Assembly (NCBI GenBank): GCA_018389105.1 | Contig: JACATO010000995.1 | Location: forward strand, 558,001-622,000 | Direction of reading: 5' to 3' | Source of the DNA: Nautilus pompilius | Lineage: Eukaryota; Mollusca; Cephalopoda; Nautilida; Nautilidae | DNA length: 64,000 bases | In this document: piece by piece, positions 24,913-36,500 of the stretch | Layout: each line of letters starts with the position of its first letter | Numbering within the stretch: position 1 is the first letter of the stretch | Position numbers and translations under genes: made by a program | The notes under the pieces: generated by a model | What the model was told of the DNA's origin: nothing | The model's database searches: none | What the model saw: only the letters and a program-made list of their open reading frames with translations

Positions 24913-27900
24913 AGTATATTTAATTTAGAAATGACCAGTTTTTTGGCTATTTGCAAAACCTGGGATGTATTGGAGATCAGAAATGTACATAATAACAGAT
25001 CTTCTTCTTTGGTGTTACACAAACAAGGTTTCTACAGCCAGATTTCTCTCTCACTGAAAGACATTTAGCAAAAAGCTAAAATTTCCTTTTCTTCTTCTCA
25101 CCACCCTCTCAATAACCACATAATAATAATTTTTCAATTACTGGCAGCTTTACTATGCTTTATAAATGCTATTCTTCCTCATTGGTATTCGTTGTAATAC
25201 AATAATGTGCAATAAACCGGTCTCTAAACAAAAAAGTTACAAATGAGATGTGATTCACAAAAGTAACACTGTTCACCATCATCATCTTTGATTTATCTGA
25301 CTAATTAAAATATAAGTTCCAGATAAAACCACAACCATTTTAATTATTAATGTCAGAGAGTAGATACACAGATTTTTTTAAAAAATTTAAAACAAACAAA
25401 TAAAACTATATATATTAACTTTTTTTAAATGATTCCTCTCACCTCAACAAAAAACTACCGACTTTACTGTGAATCAGCAAAGACTTGAAATTAGTTGAGC
25501 TTGATTCTATCAGCTGTTTGTTTGATAAATTATTAGAGTAATAAAGCTAACAAAAAAGTAGAGAATGGTTCAAGCATTTCTCACCAGCTTAGTAAGAGAA
25601 CTAATGAATTTCCATTTTAATCATCTCTCCCAATCACCAGAATTTAGTCATAAAGAGGACCATCTTCCTGTATAATGCTAATTTACAGTAGATACTTTCA
25701 TTTTTTGGATTTGCCACCTAAACTGGTGTTGAACCTGAAGCCTATTGGTTTCTGTAGTTTTTTTAATTGACAATTTATTCCACTGCACCAACAGGAAAAG
25801 CACAAAATATGCTAAATCAACCCCCCCAGCAACATATCAAGTTCTTATAGAAATATGTCAAAGAAAATTTAAATTCAAGTTCCATCAATCATAGTATGTT
25901 GAGCTTTAGGGTCTTTAGAACTGAGAAAATTTTGAAGTCATCTGGTATTATTCAAACAAAAGCATAAAGCAACTTTAAGCAGCAGCTACTCAACTTTTTT
26001 TCTCAAAAAAATCTTCAACTTTCACACACACACAGCAAAATGCCTCCACTACATTGAGGATGCAGTTAAAACATGCTACTTAGAATGTAGCAGTGTTTGT
26101 TCAGTCAATGAAGAGGAATCTCTAGCAATACTTCAGCATTCATTATCCCAAGGTATACTTAAGTTAAAAAAAATATAACTTGTTAGTGGTTCAACTTTGC
26201 ATTTATACACTGTTTTCTCTAAATAGTAACCTTTTATTCATTGCTGAACATCAGACAGGAGACTAGGTTAATTCATACTTACTATTTAATAAACAGATGT
26301 AAACTTCCTAATTTGATTATTTCTCTTGCAGCCAGTTTAGAACTTGAACAATTCTTTCCATGAAAACTATCTCCAGGTAAACAAACTTAAAACAAAACAC
26401 AAAAAAAAAAAAAACATTTTTTTTCTCTCTTTTCCAGTGTGAACACAGCATTATCCTGCTGCTGCTTGATAATATTTCCATTGCAGAGCTTGGGACCTCT
26501 TTTTCAATTTAAGATGCATGAACAATAAAAAAATAATTTCTCATCAGTCAAAGGAGCAAATATTCCTCTGCAGTTATCAAATGAGAATTTTAGACATATA
26601 TCCAATGGATTCACCACTTTTTAGTAGCCCAAGGAGAGATTCTGAGAGTACCAGCCAACCACTGATCAAACTGTATTATGTTAAAAGTTTATTTATATAA
26701 TGGGGAGATTTTAAAAATTCACCTACATTTTTCCCATTCTCCCAAAACATTATGTAAGCAAATTCCATAAACCATCCTTTTTTAAACAATTTCTCCATAC
26801 CTAATAGGCACCCACTAAGCTATAATGAGTACATGGAAAATCACAATGTATATATATATATGATTTTTATAATTTCACAAAAATAAAATTACTATACAAT
26901 CTTTTCTTCAAACAATTGCCCAACTTTAGATATTTCTTAGTAGCTTGTTTTCTAATTTTAACATTAGAAGATCGTGGCAATAACGTGAAATGTTCACGTC
27001 CCTAAAAAAATCTGTAAATGAAGTTCAATGTATATACAGTATTCGATGCATGTGCTCTCTCACCCACTAAATACTAGCAAGCGACTCTCTTACAGGACGT
27101 CTGCAACAATTCTCAGAAAGCTTCACACATCTACCATGTTTAATTTTCAGTTTCTAGATGATGTATCTGTGCTTGGCCACAGGTCTTCTGTTAAAGAAGA
27201 GTAAACAGAAATATCACAGTAATATTTTATGAAATTTTAACCAAGAATAACTGAAGGAAATTGGGTGGGAAATGACAGAATATTAAAATTCTTCTTAAGA
27301 GAAAACAGTTACAATTATCAAGCAGAAAGTTACAAATTATAATCCTTTTTTTTTTTTACATGGCTTAATAAAACTAGTTAGTTATGTACTGGTCTTTAAC
27401 AAACTGTACAAACAAATTATACAAAGTTGTTCGTTCATAAAACATTTAATGGGAATTTTTAAAAAGTAGGTTTCATTCACGCAGACAAATCTTTGTCAAG
27501 TGCGTGACAACTCCACAGAATAGTCTACAGGAGTTTTGTTAACCATTCCCCTCCATGTTGCACTTTATTTCTGTATTTTGGGATAATGGAATGAACAAAA
27601 CCATTCATAATGAACAATGAGAACCAGTTTTAAAGGATTATTTTCTTTTGCTGATGAGCTAAGTATTTTGCATGTACAATGCACACTAACAAAAATCAAA
27701 TTTCAATAAAGGGTTTGGCACTTACTACTATAATTTTGAAACGAATCATTATTTCTATGTAGCTTATTAACTTCAATTTAGTATTCATGGTCACCATTTG
27801 CTGACATTCTACCAGTTTATCCTAACCACCGAGTACAATGAAAATATTTGTTAATTTTGAGATGCATGTATAAACAGTTGTTTGTTTTTTTAAGTTGACA

Positions 27901-28714
27901 TAATATATATTCAAAAAGGTAAGAGATAACTACAGAAAATAAAAGAATGTGAAAAACGATAAACATGGTCATGCAATAAAAGAAAATGATAGGCCAAAAG
28001 TCAAATTTTAGTAAATTTAAGATGCACAAGCATGGTACAGGTAAAAGACTAGGTGGAAAGCATTGCAAACATCTGCAGACACTAATCACATTAAACTATT
28101 GAATAATAATTCTTCAAAAGAGAATGTCTGAAACATGGTGTAAGTTGAACAAATGTGAAGTTATTCTCAAGTTCTAATAATGCCTAGAAACCAGTAAATA
28201 ATGAGTCACTGAGCAAACTTGAAAAAATTAAGTTTGGATAGAAGAATACCAAAGATAAATACAAGCTGAAATCAGATGTCATAGCAACTACACAACTTTG
28301 ATTTTTTTTTTTTTTTTTTTAAAAAAACTCTAGAGTACATGTAGACATTCTGGAAAATATGAGAATGTAGATCATAAGCTTTGTAGTTAAATATTTTAAA
28401 AGACCAAAGGTCACTGTGGAGCAACTTTATTCTTCTTGCTTCAGTTGTTAAAGGGAAAGAGTATAAAAGATATGAGTGGCCATTTTAGCTATTCTTAATG
28501 ACTTATAGTGAACAACACTGCCAGTATTATCTATGAGTAGAGAGAGACTGGGCAGTCTTTCATTTTTATAATTTTCAGATAGATTTCATTAAAAATCATG
28601 CTAAAATTTAAAGATCACAAGCAAATGTTAAATTTTGAATCAATTAGAATTTTCCCTTTATATACACACAAATTACTATGACTACAGGTTTTACTCGTCT
28701 GATTATTTAAAATT

Positions 28715-28720
28715 TTTATT
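28715..28720 (-). terminator. Candidate poly(A) signal of the MARVEL gene
   Basis: AATAAA on the minus strand, about 455 bases after the stop codon. It is the first canonical hexamer I noticed downstream. In such AT-rich sequence chance occurrence is likely. Confidence 0.3.
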
Positions 28721-29175
28721 ACTTTTTCTTGAAAATTATCGTCTTTTTTTTCCCATCATTTAACTCCGTAAGACCAAGTCAACTTATAAGAAAGTAGTCC
28801 TTATAAATTGTAGCAATTCTAGGATTTCCTGAAGAGGAAATTAATTTCCAAAGAATCAATATGTGTACCTTTATGACTGATGTGCCATGTGTTGGCAAGG
28901 CAATGCAAATGTTCACACAACCTAATTAGTAAAAGTTAAACATGAATAATATAATAATAAAATATCCATAGCTGCATCTTTGTTCATGTTAGTAGCAAGA
29001 AAACAACAACAAAACAGAAATTTAAAAAAACAATGCTAAGGTGCTGTACATACAATAAATAAAAACCAAGCTTCTGAACACTTTGGGGGGTCATCTTTTT
29101 CCTTTAGGCATGAGCTTTATGGCCACCAACGAAACTGTTGATATGTTGATGAGAGTTAGTATTGAAGCTTGTACA

Positions 29176-32100
29176 TCAAGACAAAATGTCCCTAGGCAGA
29201 TCTGTGACAAGATGGGCATGACCTGAAGAAGATGGGTTTCTGTCTTGGTTCCTCCTATGTTCCATCAGTGCAAACCAAACACTCCCAAGTAGCAGCAGAG
29301 AACAGATAAATCCCATGGCCTGGAACAAAACCATAACTTAGTCCAATCTTTGAGACAATTGATATCTCATTATTAAAAGCATCAGGTGAAATTAGTCATA
29401 TAATTTTTATAGTTAGATATAGGAAGATACACAAGTATATGAGATTTCAGGTAAATAAAAAGGAGAAAAATTACCATGTTATTGCTAAACACCAAAATTT
29501 CCATTAATTTGATATTTGGATTTGACAGAGCTTGTAGTTAAAAGTAGACTGTCCAGAAACATGGTCACCATTTACCACCAGTTCTGATAGAAATGTCTGC
29601 TTTATGAAATACAAAACAAGAAAATCGCTAAATGTCATGGTATATATGTTTAAACTAAAACAGCAATTTGGTGCTCATACATGAGAAAAGACCAACTAAA
29701 ATACAAAAACAGAGGAAAATTAAAGAATCAAGGTAAACACACTAGTTTAAATCTTATTACTTTTTTTTTTTTTTTGGTTTTCACACATTTTTGTCAATAA
29801 ATAATCCTGTGAAACAGAACAGAAAGAAGCCCTTAAATAAAATGTATCTAGCTGTGCATTAGTGGTGAATATCAATTGTTTTTCACTACACAATTCACCT
29901 GTTTGGTTAATACTGATACTATTTTGGCTAACTCCATTTACAGCCTCATCATCATCTTTAAAAATTCCAAAACAAATGACTATTCCCCTTCAGAAGCAAG
30001 TAATTGGTGCTGAAACTCGAATACAACTGTTTTCAACATTATAAAAATATAAGCTTGAATTATTAAAGAAAGAAAATTAGTTATTTTACTTAGGCATGCC
30101 TAAAACGGAAAAAAAAAAATAAAAATTGTTCTTTGTTTAATCAAAAAGAAAATCAAGGGTTACACATTACTTGCCAATAGATATTATCCTTTTGCTTTCA
30201 TACTGCAGATATGACAGGAACTAGAATTTGGTCTTAAATCTATTTATCACATGGCTTCTTATCTACCTATACAGTTTGTATATCTGGGTACTAAGAAGAG
30301 CTAAAGTTGGGACAGAGATTGCATGGATTTATCAAAATGTCAAATTCAGATGCTAGCTATTAAGTACTAAAATAATCTTTTTTTAAAAATATAGCATTAT
30401 ACACAAAACTAAAAAGAAATAATAAAAAGGCAAGTATGCAATACATTCAGACATGACAGACAGGATTCTTTGCTTTTTAATCCTTCATGATTTCTGTATT
30501 AAACCCTAATATAAATGACAAAAGTTCTTCTCTACTTCTTTTCTCTACATGACAGTACACAAATTCATTTAAATTAAATGCAAATATTAGAGGGGCACAC
30601 TAAAAGTAATGCTACTTATTTATTTTCTCAAAATTCTATAATTAACTTAAAACCTAACACAGATGGAAAAGCAGTTTTCTTTAAGTACACCAGTACTATT
30701 CTTCCACATGGTCACCATCAAATCTGTACATCCATGCCAATGTAGTAAAATGAAACATCTTCGATTTACAGCCATTGATGAATTGGTAAACAGGATTCTA
30801 ATGACATCTTTTTTCAAGTGTTAGAAGACTAAATAGATGAATGTCTGAGAATGCCAAGTCTGAGCTGCATGAAGGACAGAATCAGAGTCCTTCTGATTTG
30901 TCCAATAGCTTCTGAAGCTTTGTGAGGGTTGTGGAAACCACGAGCAAAAACTTGAGTAACCAAGGTTACCCATCTCCTTTCTGACATGACAACTGATGCC
31001 AAGACACTCACTACATGATGCATAAACCTTTACAGATCAGTTCAAACTTCTAAATATTGTTTTCATTAATAGCTATTTCCAGCTTCCACCTGCAAAACCT
31101 ATATTGGAGTTTTCCCAGCATCTTTCAGTATTCACATCAACACATAAGTGTCCATACACATTCAACTGCAACAGCAAATCTCAACTGGTGAAAATTTAAA
31201 ACTTTTTATTCTCCTCCAGTCTCATAGACTGTTGCTCTCCAAACTGTTTACAGGTAGTATACTTTTACAGCTAAGTCAGCAAGAGCCCTGAAACAGTAGC
31301 AGATCAAACCTGTAATCTTCTTCTTGAGTAATGAGTTGATGAATATGCTATCCTCTAGGTCACCAGGGCTCCCTTTTTAGTTAGCACTTAAATACTGATA
31401 GAAAGTAAATACAAAGATTTAAAATCTTAACACCAGCTGAATCAATACAACACTAGCAAGCAACAATCAACCAAATCACTAATCTGACCTCTGATTTCAG
31501 TAACTATAAAAATATCTTCCTCTGTCTATTAAGAGCTGAGGAAATGGTTGCTTTTACTTACAACAGCCCCTTCAATCTGGGTAAAATCTAGTCTTGCCTC
31601 TCTAACTGCCAAAGATTTACAGATGCTTGTTAGCTTCACTGCCAGCAGAACTCCAGAGATGAACCAAAATGCCATGAATATCATGCTACCAATCAAGTCC
31701 TAAAAAAAAGAAAAAAATCAATAATAAAAATTTCATTTTTCATAGTCTCAAATTAGGTTAAAGAAACATCAAACAAATGCTTCTTAGATTACTGTGAAAT
31801 GAATAGATTTTTTTTGGTTGTATTTTTAGTAAATAAATAGTGAGATATAGTAAACAGTTTTCTTTTTGATTACATCCTTATTTTATAATGTAGTTGTATA
31901 TGTAGGGGGAATTTAATCTATTTTCATCAGAATATCAACCGGATTACCAGAAAACTAAATCAAAATAACAATTTTACAATTTTAGCAGAAAATAAAATAA
32001 GTTGCATGCTTTCTACTTAATATACAATTCTTATCTAAAAATTAGATCTGATCCATAAAAGCCTCATACTAAAAGTAGTTACTTGTTTTCAAATTGCTTA

Positions 32101-33184
32101 AAGTCTGTTTTATATAGTCCTAAAAGTATTAAAATCAGAAGCCAACATAGTATCAGCAAAAATGTCATCTTCAACTTGATGCTGATAGCATTCTGTTGTA
32201 GAGTGGAAGTGCCTTCAAATTTGGTAGTTATAAATGACTAATTTTGAATGATCTTAAATTAGAAAAATGTTGCTATCTAGAATGGCTTGCCATGGTAAAT
32301 TGACAGCTGTTTGATAGACATTTCGCCCTTCATATAATACTTCACCAAAACGTTCTAATCTACTTACCACAAGCGGTGGTATCGGTCTGAAATCGAGCAG
32401 TACGATAATGCAGAACAGTACGCTGAATATGAACGTGATGACTGCCACAGCAATGTAGAAATCAAAAGAGCCAAGCGCGTCGTAGTCGCCCGCACTGAGA
32501 TCATGGTAAGTTAAGTCGTCTTCTTTCCAGCTGGCAATCAGGGCGAATGCCAACAAAGAACAAACCTGGAAAATGATGATTCTAAGTTACGGGTCGGGTC
32601 GTCCACACAAAGTCGAGCGAAGCAGAACAGGCACAGGCAGAAAGTGACAACAATGCAGAAAGATAAGGGAAAAGAAACACAACATCGTCTGTGCAGGATC
32701 GTTATCGGAAAATGCTAGTAATCCTTTCTCTTTAATCAATAATAGAACAAGTCTTTCCACTTTGTCAGTCCGAATCCGACATCACGTTTTAAATAAACAA
32801 GCACAACATGAAAGTGACAGAATATATTATTCTAATAAGCAAACATTCCAAAGGTATATGATAAAACTGGAAAGGTAAAGGCCCAGTAAATAAAGGTTCT
32901 GTTTACTATCGACTGCTGTTGTCACTCATTGATCGGATATGCGGCCGAACGTCGGAGCCCCGCAACCAACCAACTCTCGGCGTCGTTTACTGTCGTTCCG
33001 ACGACCACACACAAAAAAAAGAAACAACGACAGAGTTCTGTAGAGAGTTACACGAGTTTCGCACAAATACCACCACCGATATTTTAAAAAAAAAATAATA
33101 ATAATAATAATCTTCGCTTACCAACAACAACAAACGAACGATATTAGGCGGCACGGATAGACTCTCAAAATGAATGCCCGCCAT
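29176..33184 (-). CDS. MARVEL-domain four-pass membrane protein, complete, 4 exons
   Basis: Predicted 180-residue integral membrane protein of MAL/plasmolipin/CMTM type. Such proteins sit in cholesterol-rich membranes and act in vesicle traffic or junctions (family knowledge); the exact member is not recognised. Coding exons on the minus strand: 33184-33122, 32565-32368, 31699-31562, 29319-29176. All introns are phase 0 with GT-AG ends. Four hydrophobic spans are visible: NIVRLLLLVCSLLAFALIAS, FYIAVAVITFIFSVLFCIIV, LIGSMIFMAFWFISGVLLAV and GFICSLLLLGSVWFAL. An acidic loop (KEDDLTYHDLSAGDYDA) separates the first two. The C tail is short and polar (HRRNQD to DILS). I chose the ATG at 33184 (MAGIHFES) for its short cytosolic N terminus and good Kozak context. 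An in-frame ATG at 33292 would add 36 residues. The gene is divergent from IFT172. Confidence 0.85.
29320..31561 (-). other. MARVEL gene intron 3
   Basis: 2.2 kb intron. Around 30590-31030 the sequence includes GGGGCACACTAAAAGTAATG and short open frames that might be a decayed DNA transposon. I could not confirm a family. The rest is unremarkable AT-rich sequence. Confidence 0.45.
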
Positions 33185-33541
33185 TGCTCTGCGCACCACT
33201 ACGGAGACAGCAGCGACCCAGTTTCGTAGCAGATTTGCTAAATAAAAACTTGCTGTTTTCTTTGGCACTAAAATACCCCCCCCTTGAGCCATATTTGTGT
33301 TTTAAATTAATAACTTGTTAAAAAAATATATATTTTACTTCACGTTATTGTTTATTTATTCGTGTTTTTATTATTATTATTATTATTAAGTTCGAAACTA
33401 AACCAATGATTAACCTCCGTTTCGAAAACGAGGCGGTTGCTAACACTGCTACAGAATACCTGCCAACCGTGGTCGGGAGAGGAGACAGCGATCGAGATGA
33501 ACGTGTTCTCCGATGCCCGGCGCTGATGCCGACGAAGGAAA
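33185..33541. promoter_or_regulatory. Bidirectional promoter region between the MARVEL gene and IFT172
   Basis: Only 357 bp separate the two divergent start codons. CpG dinucleotides are frequent at 32940-33240 and 33410-33540, unlike the flanking DNA, with an AT-rich core and a TTA repeat between. GTTGCTAAC at 33436-33444 resembles an RFX half-site 98 bp upstream of the IFT172 ATG, but no full X-box was found. Promoter activity is inferred from layout. Confidence 0.6.
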
Positions 33542-36500
33542 ATGTTGCTAAAACACATTAAGACTTTGCTGCCACCGCAGGTAAAGCGTGAATTTTGAAA
33601 AAAACAAACAAACCAAAACAACAACAACAGCAGCAGCAGCCTTGGCTGACGGAATAGTGAAACGCTGATAGAACAACCGATGGCGATTTACTTATCCTAA
33701 CTGCCCCGCCAGCTTCTTGTGTTCTGGTGGTAGCAGCAGATACGTTAATCAAAATGCTCTGTCTTTTTCAGGACGGGGCGTCAAAGATATGTGCCTTGTG
33801 CTGGTCTCCCAACAACCAGAAACTCGCAGTTTGTACCTCGGACCGGGTCGTGCTTTTGTATGATGAACACGGAGAAAAGCGGGATAAGTTCTCCTTGAAA
33901 CCAGCTGATGTTAAGGTGGACCAGGAAGCTTCCAGGCTGCCGTTTGTCTCTGCCCATTGTTTGACAGCATCAACAACCTTAATCTAGATTTAGCATATTT
34001 AATTTAGAGGCTTTAAGATTTCTAAAAATTCACCACTCGTCTGTTTGTCTGTAACATTCTAAAGATTGGCGATAAGCATTGAATGGTAGTAGAGCATACA
34101 GAGAGATGGAAGGTTTGACATATACTCAGCAGTTGTAACTTGAAAGTATTTATCTCCATTCTTAAGCATATTTACAGCATCAGACTGTACAACCCACCCA
34201 TGAAGACTGATTCATGCACGCTATTACTGAAAATATTAATCATGCAATCACTACTACCAGATTGAATAACATAAACTGATTACCTCGCCTACAAGAATCA
34301 GTAACTAAAGTTTAAAAAAATTTTGAAAATTAATTATTTTATACCTATTAAATATTTTAGACACTTTAATCAAATCAGCTCAACATGTTCATTCTTTCTA
34401 CATAAAGTGCCTGTGTCACTCACCTTTTTAAGTAAATTTAGAACCTGTTCTAAACTTTATTTTCCTCTGAGTAAGAACACATTTTCCAAAACATTTCAAA
34501 TGCAGTATGATTAATGTCATTTATAGTAGAACAATACTTTTCTTTATTTCATACTTAATATAACTTTCCCTCTTTTGTCTTTGCAGTATGGTAAGACCAG
34601 CTACACAGTCAAAGGCATAGCATTCTCTAATGACTCAGTTAAAATAGCAGTGGCACAAACTGACAACATTATATATGTTTACAAAATTGGTAATGAATGG
34701 TAAATATATTTATAGTTGTATACAACTAATTAAGTGATACAAATTATATACTGCAAATTAGAGAGAGAAAAAATGTTTTAAAATAGATGTATAAAGAGAT
34801 GGTTAATTTAGCAGTAGCATATGTATTTGCTCTTCAGTATGTAATGAAACAAAATATCATCACATAAAATTTAGGGAAAAAGCAATACTAGTTTGTTAAA
34901 AATTTTATTTATATGTTGACAAGATTCTTTTTAAATTGAATATACCATGTAACTATGGGACAACAGCAGCTACAGTAGTATCACCTAACTTTTTTTTTTG
35001 TGATGAAATCTTTTCTTCTTGTGAACCTTCCTGTTATCATTGTGCTGGTGCCATAATTGACACCAAATGACACTTAGACAGTTTTTTTTTTTATTGTTGC
35101 TTCAAATAGCAGCCAGGTTACAGTTAAGTTAATTAGCTTTCTACATTCTTTTTAGTTCAGTTATAACAGAACAGTGTAGCATCACATTATAGGAATATTT
35201 TCTTCCTTCTTGGTGGATAGAAACTCGCTTTGTAGTCATCTCATCACTTTCAGTGACCTTATTTACTTATTTATAATTATAGCAAAACTTTGAGCAAAAG
35301 GAATAATTTTAAAAAGTATTGTTAACAATGAGAACTCATGAAAACTTCTATTTGACTGTTTATAGTTAGAAAATATTTTGACAAAATAGCAGTGAAATAA
35401 GTTAAACAAGTCAAACAATATACAATATATTGAGCTGGAGAGTTTTATCATTACCTGAAAGAGAGGTGTTTATTGTTCAGGGGAGATAAGAAAGTGATTT
35501 GTAACAAGTTCATTCAGCAGAGCGCTGTGACCTGTCTCATTTGGCCCCAAGATCAGCCCTTGGTGTTTGGATTAGCTGATGGCAAGGTATGATAGTAGAG
35601 AAAAAGTTGGTAGTTCTTAATATACTGTTTATCTTCAAATACTTTTGTTTACATGAGAGTCTAGCAAAAAAAAATATATTAATGCTTGCAATATCTACTT
35701 ACCTAAGTGATATCTACTAATAGGTTTGTTAAATTCTTGTTAGTACCAAACATTATATGGGAATGTTAAAGTGACTTATATAAAACATTAATACATTTAA
35801 TTTTAATGCGATATTAATGAATGGATTCGAGTCTATCATCAGTAAGTTTGCCATTATTTAAAAACACCCATATTTTTTAATCTTTTTTTTTTTGATCTTT
35901 TGAATTTTTAAACAGATATCCAGGTATACTTTATTTTTTTCCCTCAAGATTGCATATCAATTTCTAATTTTAGAAAGTTCAACATGGTTGATGTGTAGAT
36001 AGATTATAAAGAGTTTGCAGTGACTTTCTTGAATACACATGCTGTATCATAAACCAAAATGCAATCACTAGTTTTATTTTCTGTGTGCAGGTGAGAGCTT
36101 CTAATGTGAAGACCAACAAGTCATCAACGATTTATAACACTGACTCTTACGTGGTATCCTTAGCCAGCAGGTAGGGACAATTGTAAGCTGAAACTAGGTG
36201 GAAAAATATTTGTTTAGATTGCAAAGGTGTTGGTAAATCTGCACAGAGTTCTAAAAGTGCTTCCATCTATATTAACCCCTTTTCCTGTTAACAATGATGC
36301 TGTTAAATGCCAGTTCTGGATCTCAAAAAATAAAATCAGGAGTCTTTTTAAATTTATCTACTGTCTCTATTGCCCCCCCCCCCACACACACACAATATAA
36401 AACAACTAAGCCTATGTTTCTAAGGCAGACACTAAGATTTGTAAAAAAAAAATATTTTCTAATATCTAATCCAAAACACATCCTTTTTATCTTTTACTTA

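Larger units (their letters stand above)
19901..29175. other. Gene-poor region between CFAP95 and the MARVEL gene (includes likely MARVEL 3' UTR)
   Basis: About 9.3 kb of AT-rich sequence. It contains the CFAP95 promoter, a 500-bp MITE, a 105-bp tandem duplication, CA and T tracts, and a repeat fragment near 21735-21860. The short open frames here show no recognisable protein features. The part next to 29175 is probably the 3' UTR of the MARVEL gene on the minus strand. Confidence 0.7.

Noticed and set aside
27817-28089. 90-codon hydrophobic minus-strand open frame
   Set aside because: The hydrophobicity follows from AT-rich composition. No splice or start context and no similarity were seen.
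30590-31030. Possible mariner remnant in MARVEL intron 3
   Set aside because: One end-like motif only. No matching inverted terminus and no clear transposase wording.
32987-33292. N-terminal extension of the MARVEL protein from the ATG at 33292
   Set aside because: The open frame exists, but it adds 36 residues unlike a MARVEL N terminus and reaches into the presumed promoter. The ATG at 33184 is preferred.
33436-33444. X-box upstream of IFT172
   Set aside because: GTTGCTAAC fits only one RFX half-site well, so it is not called as a full X-box.
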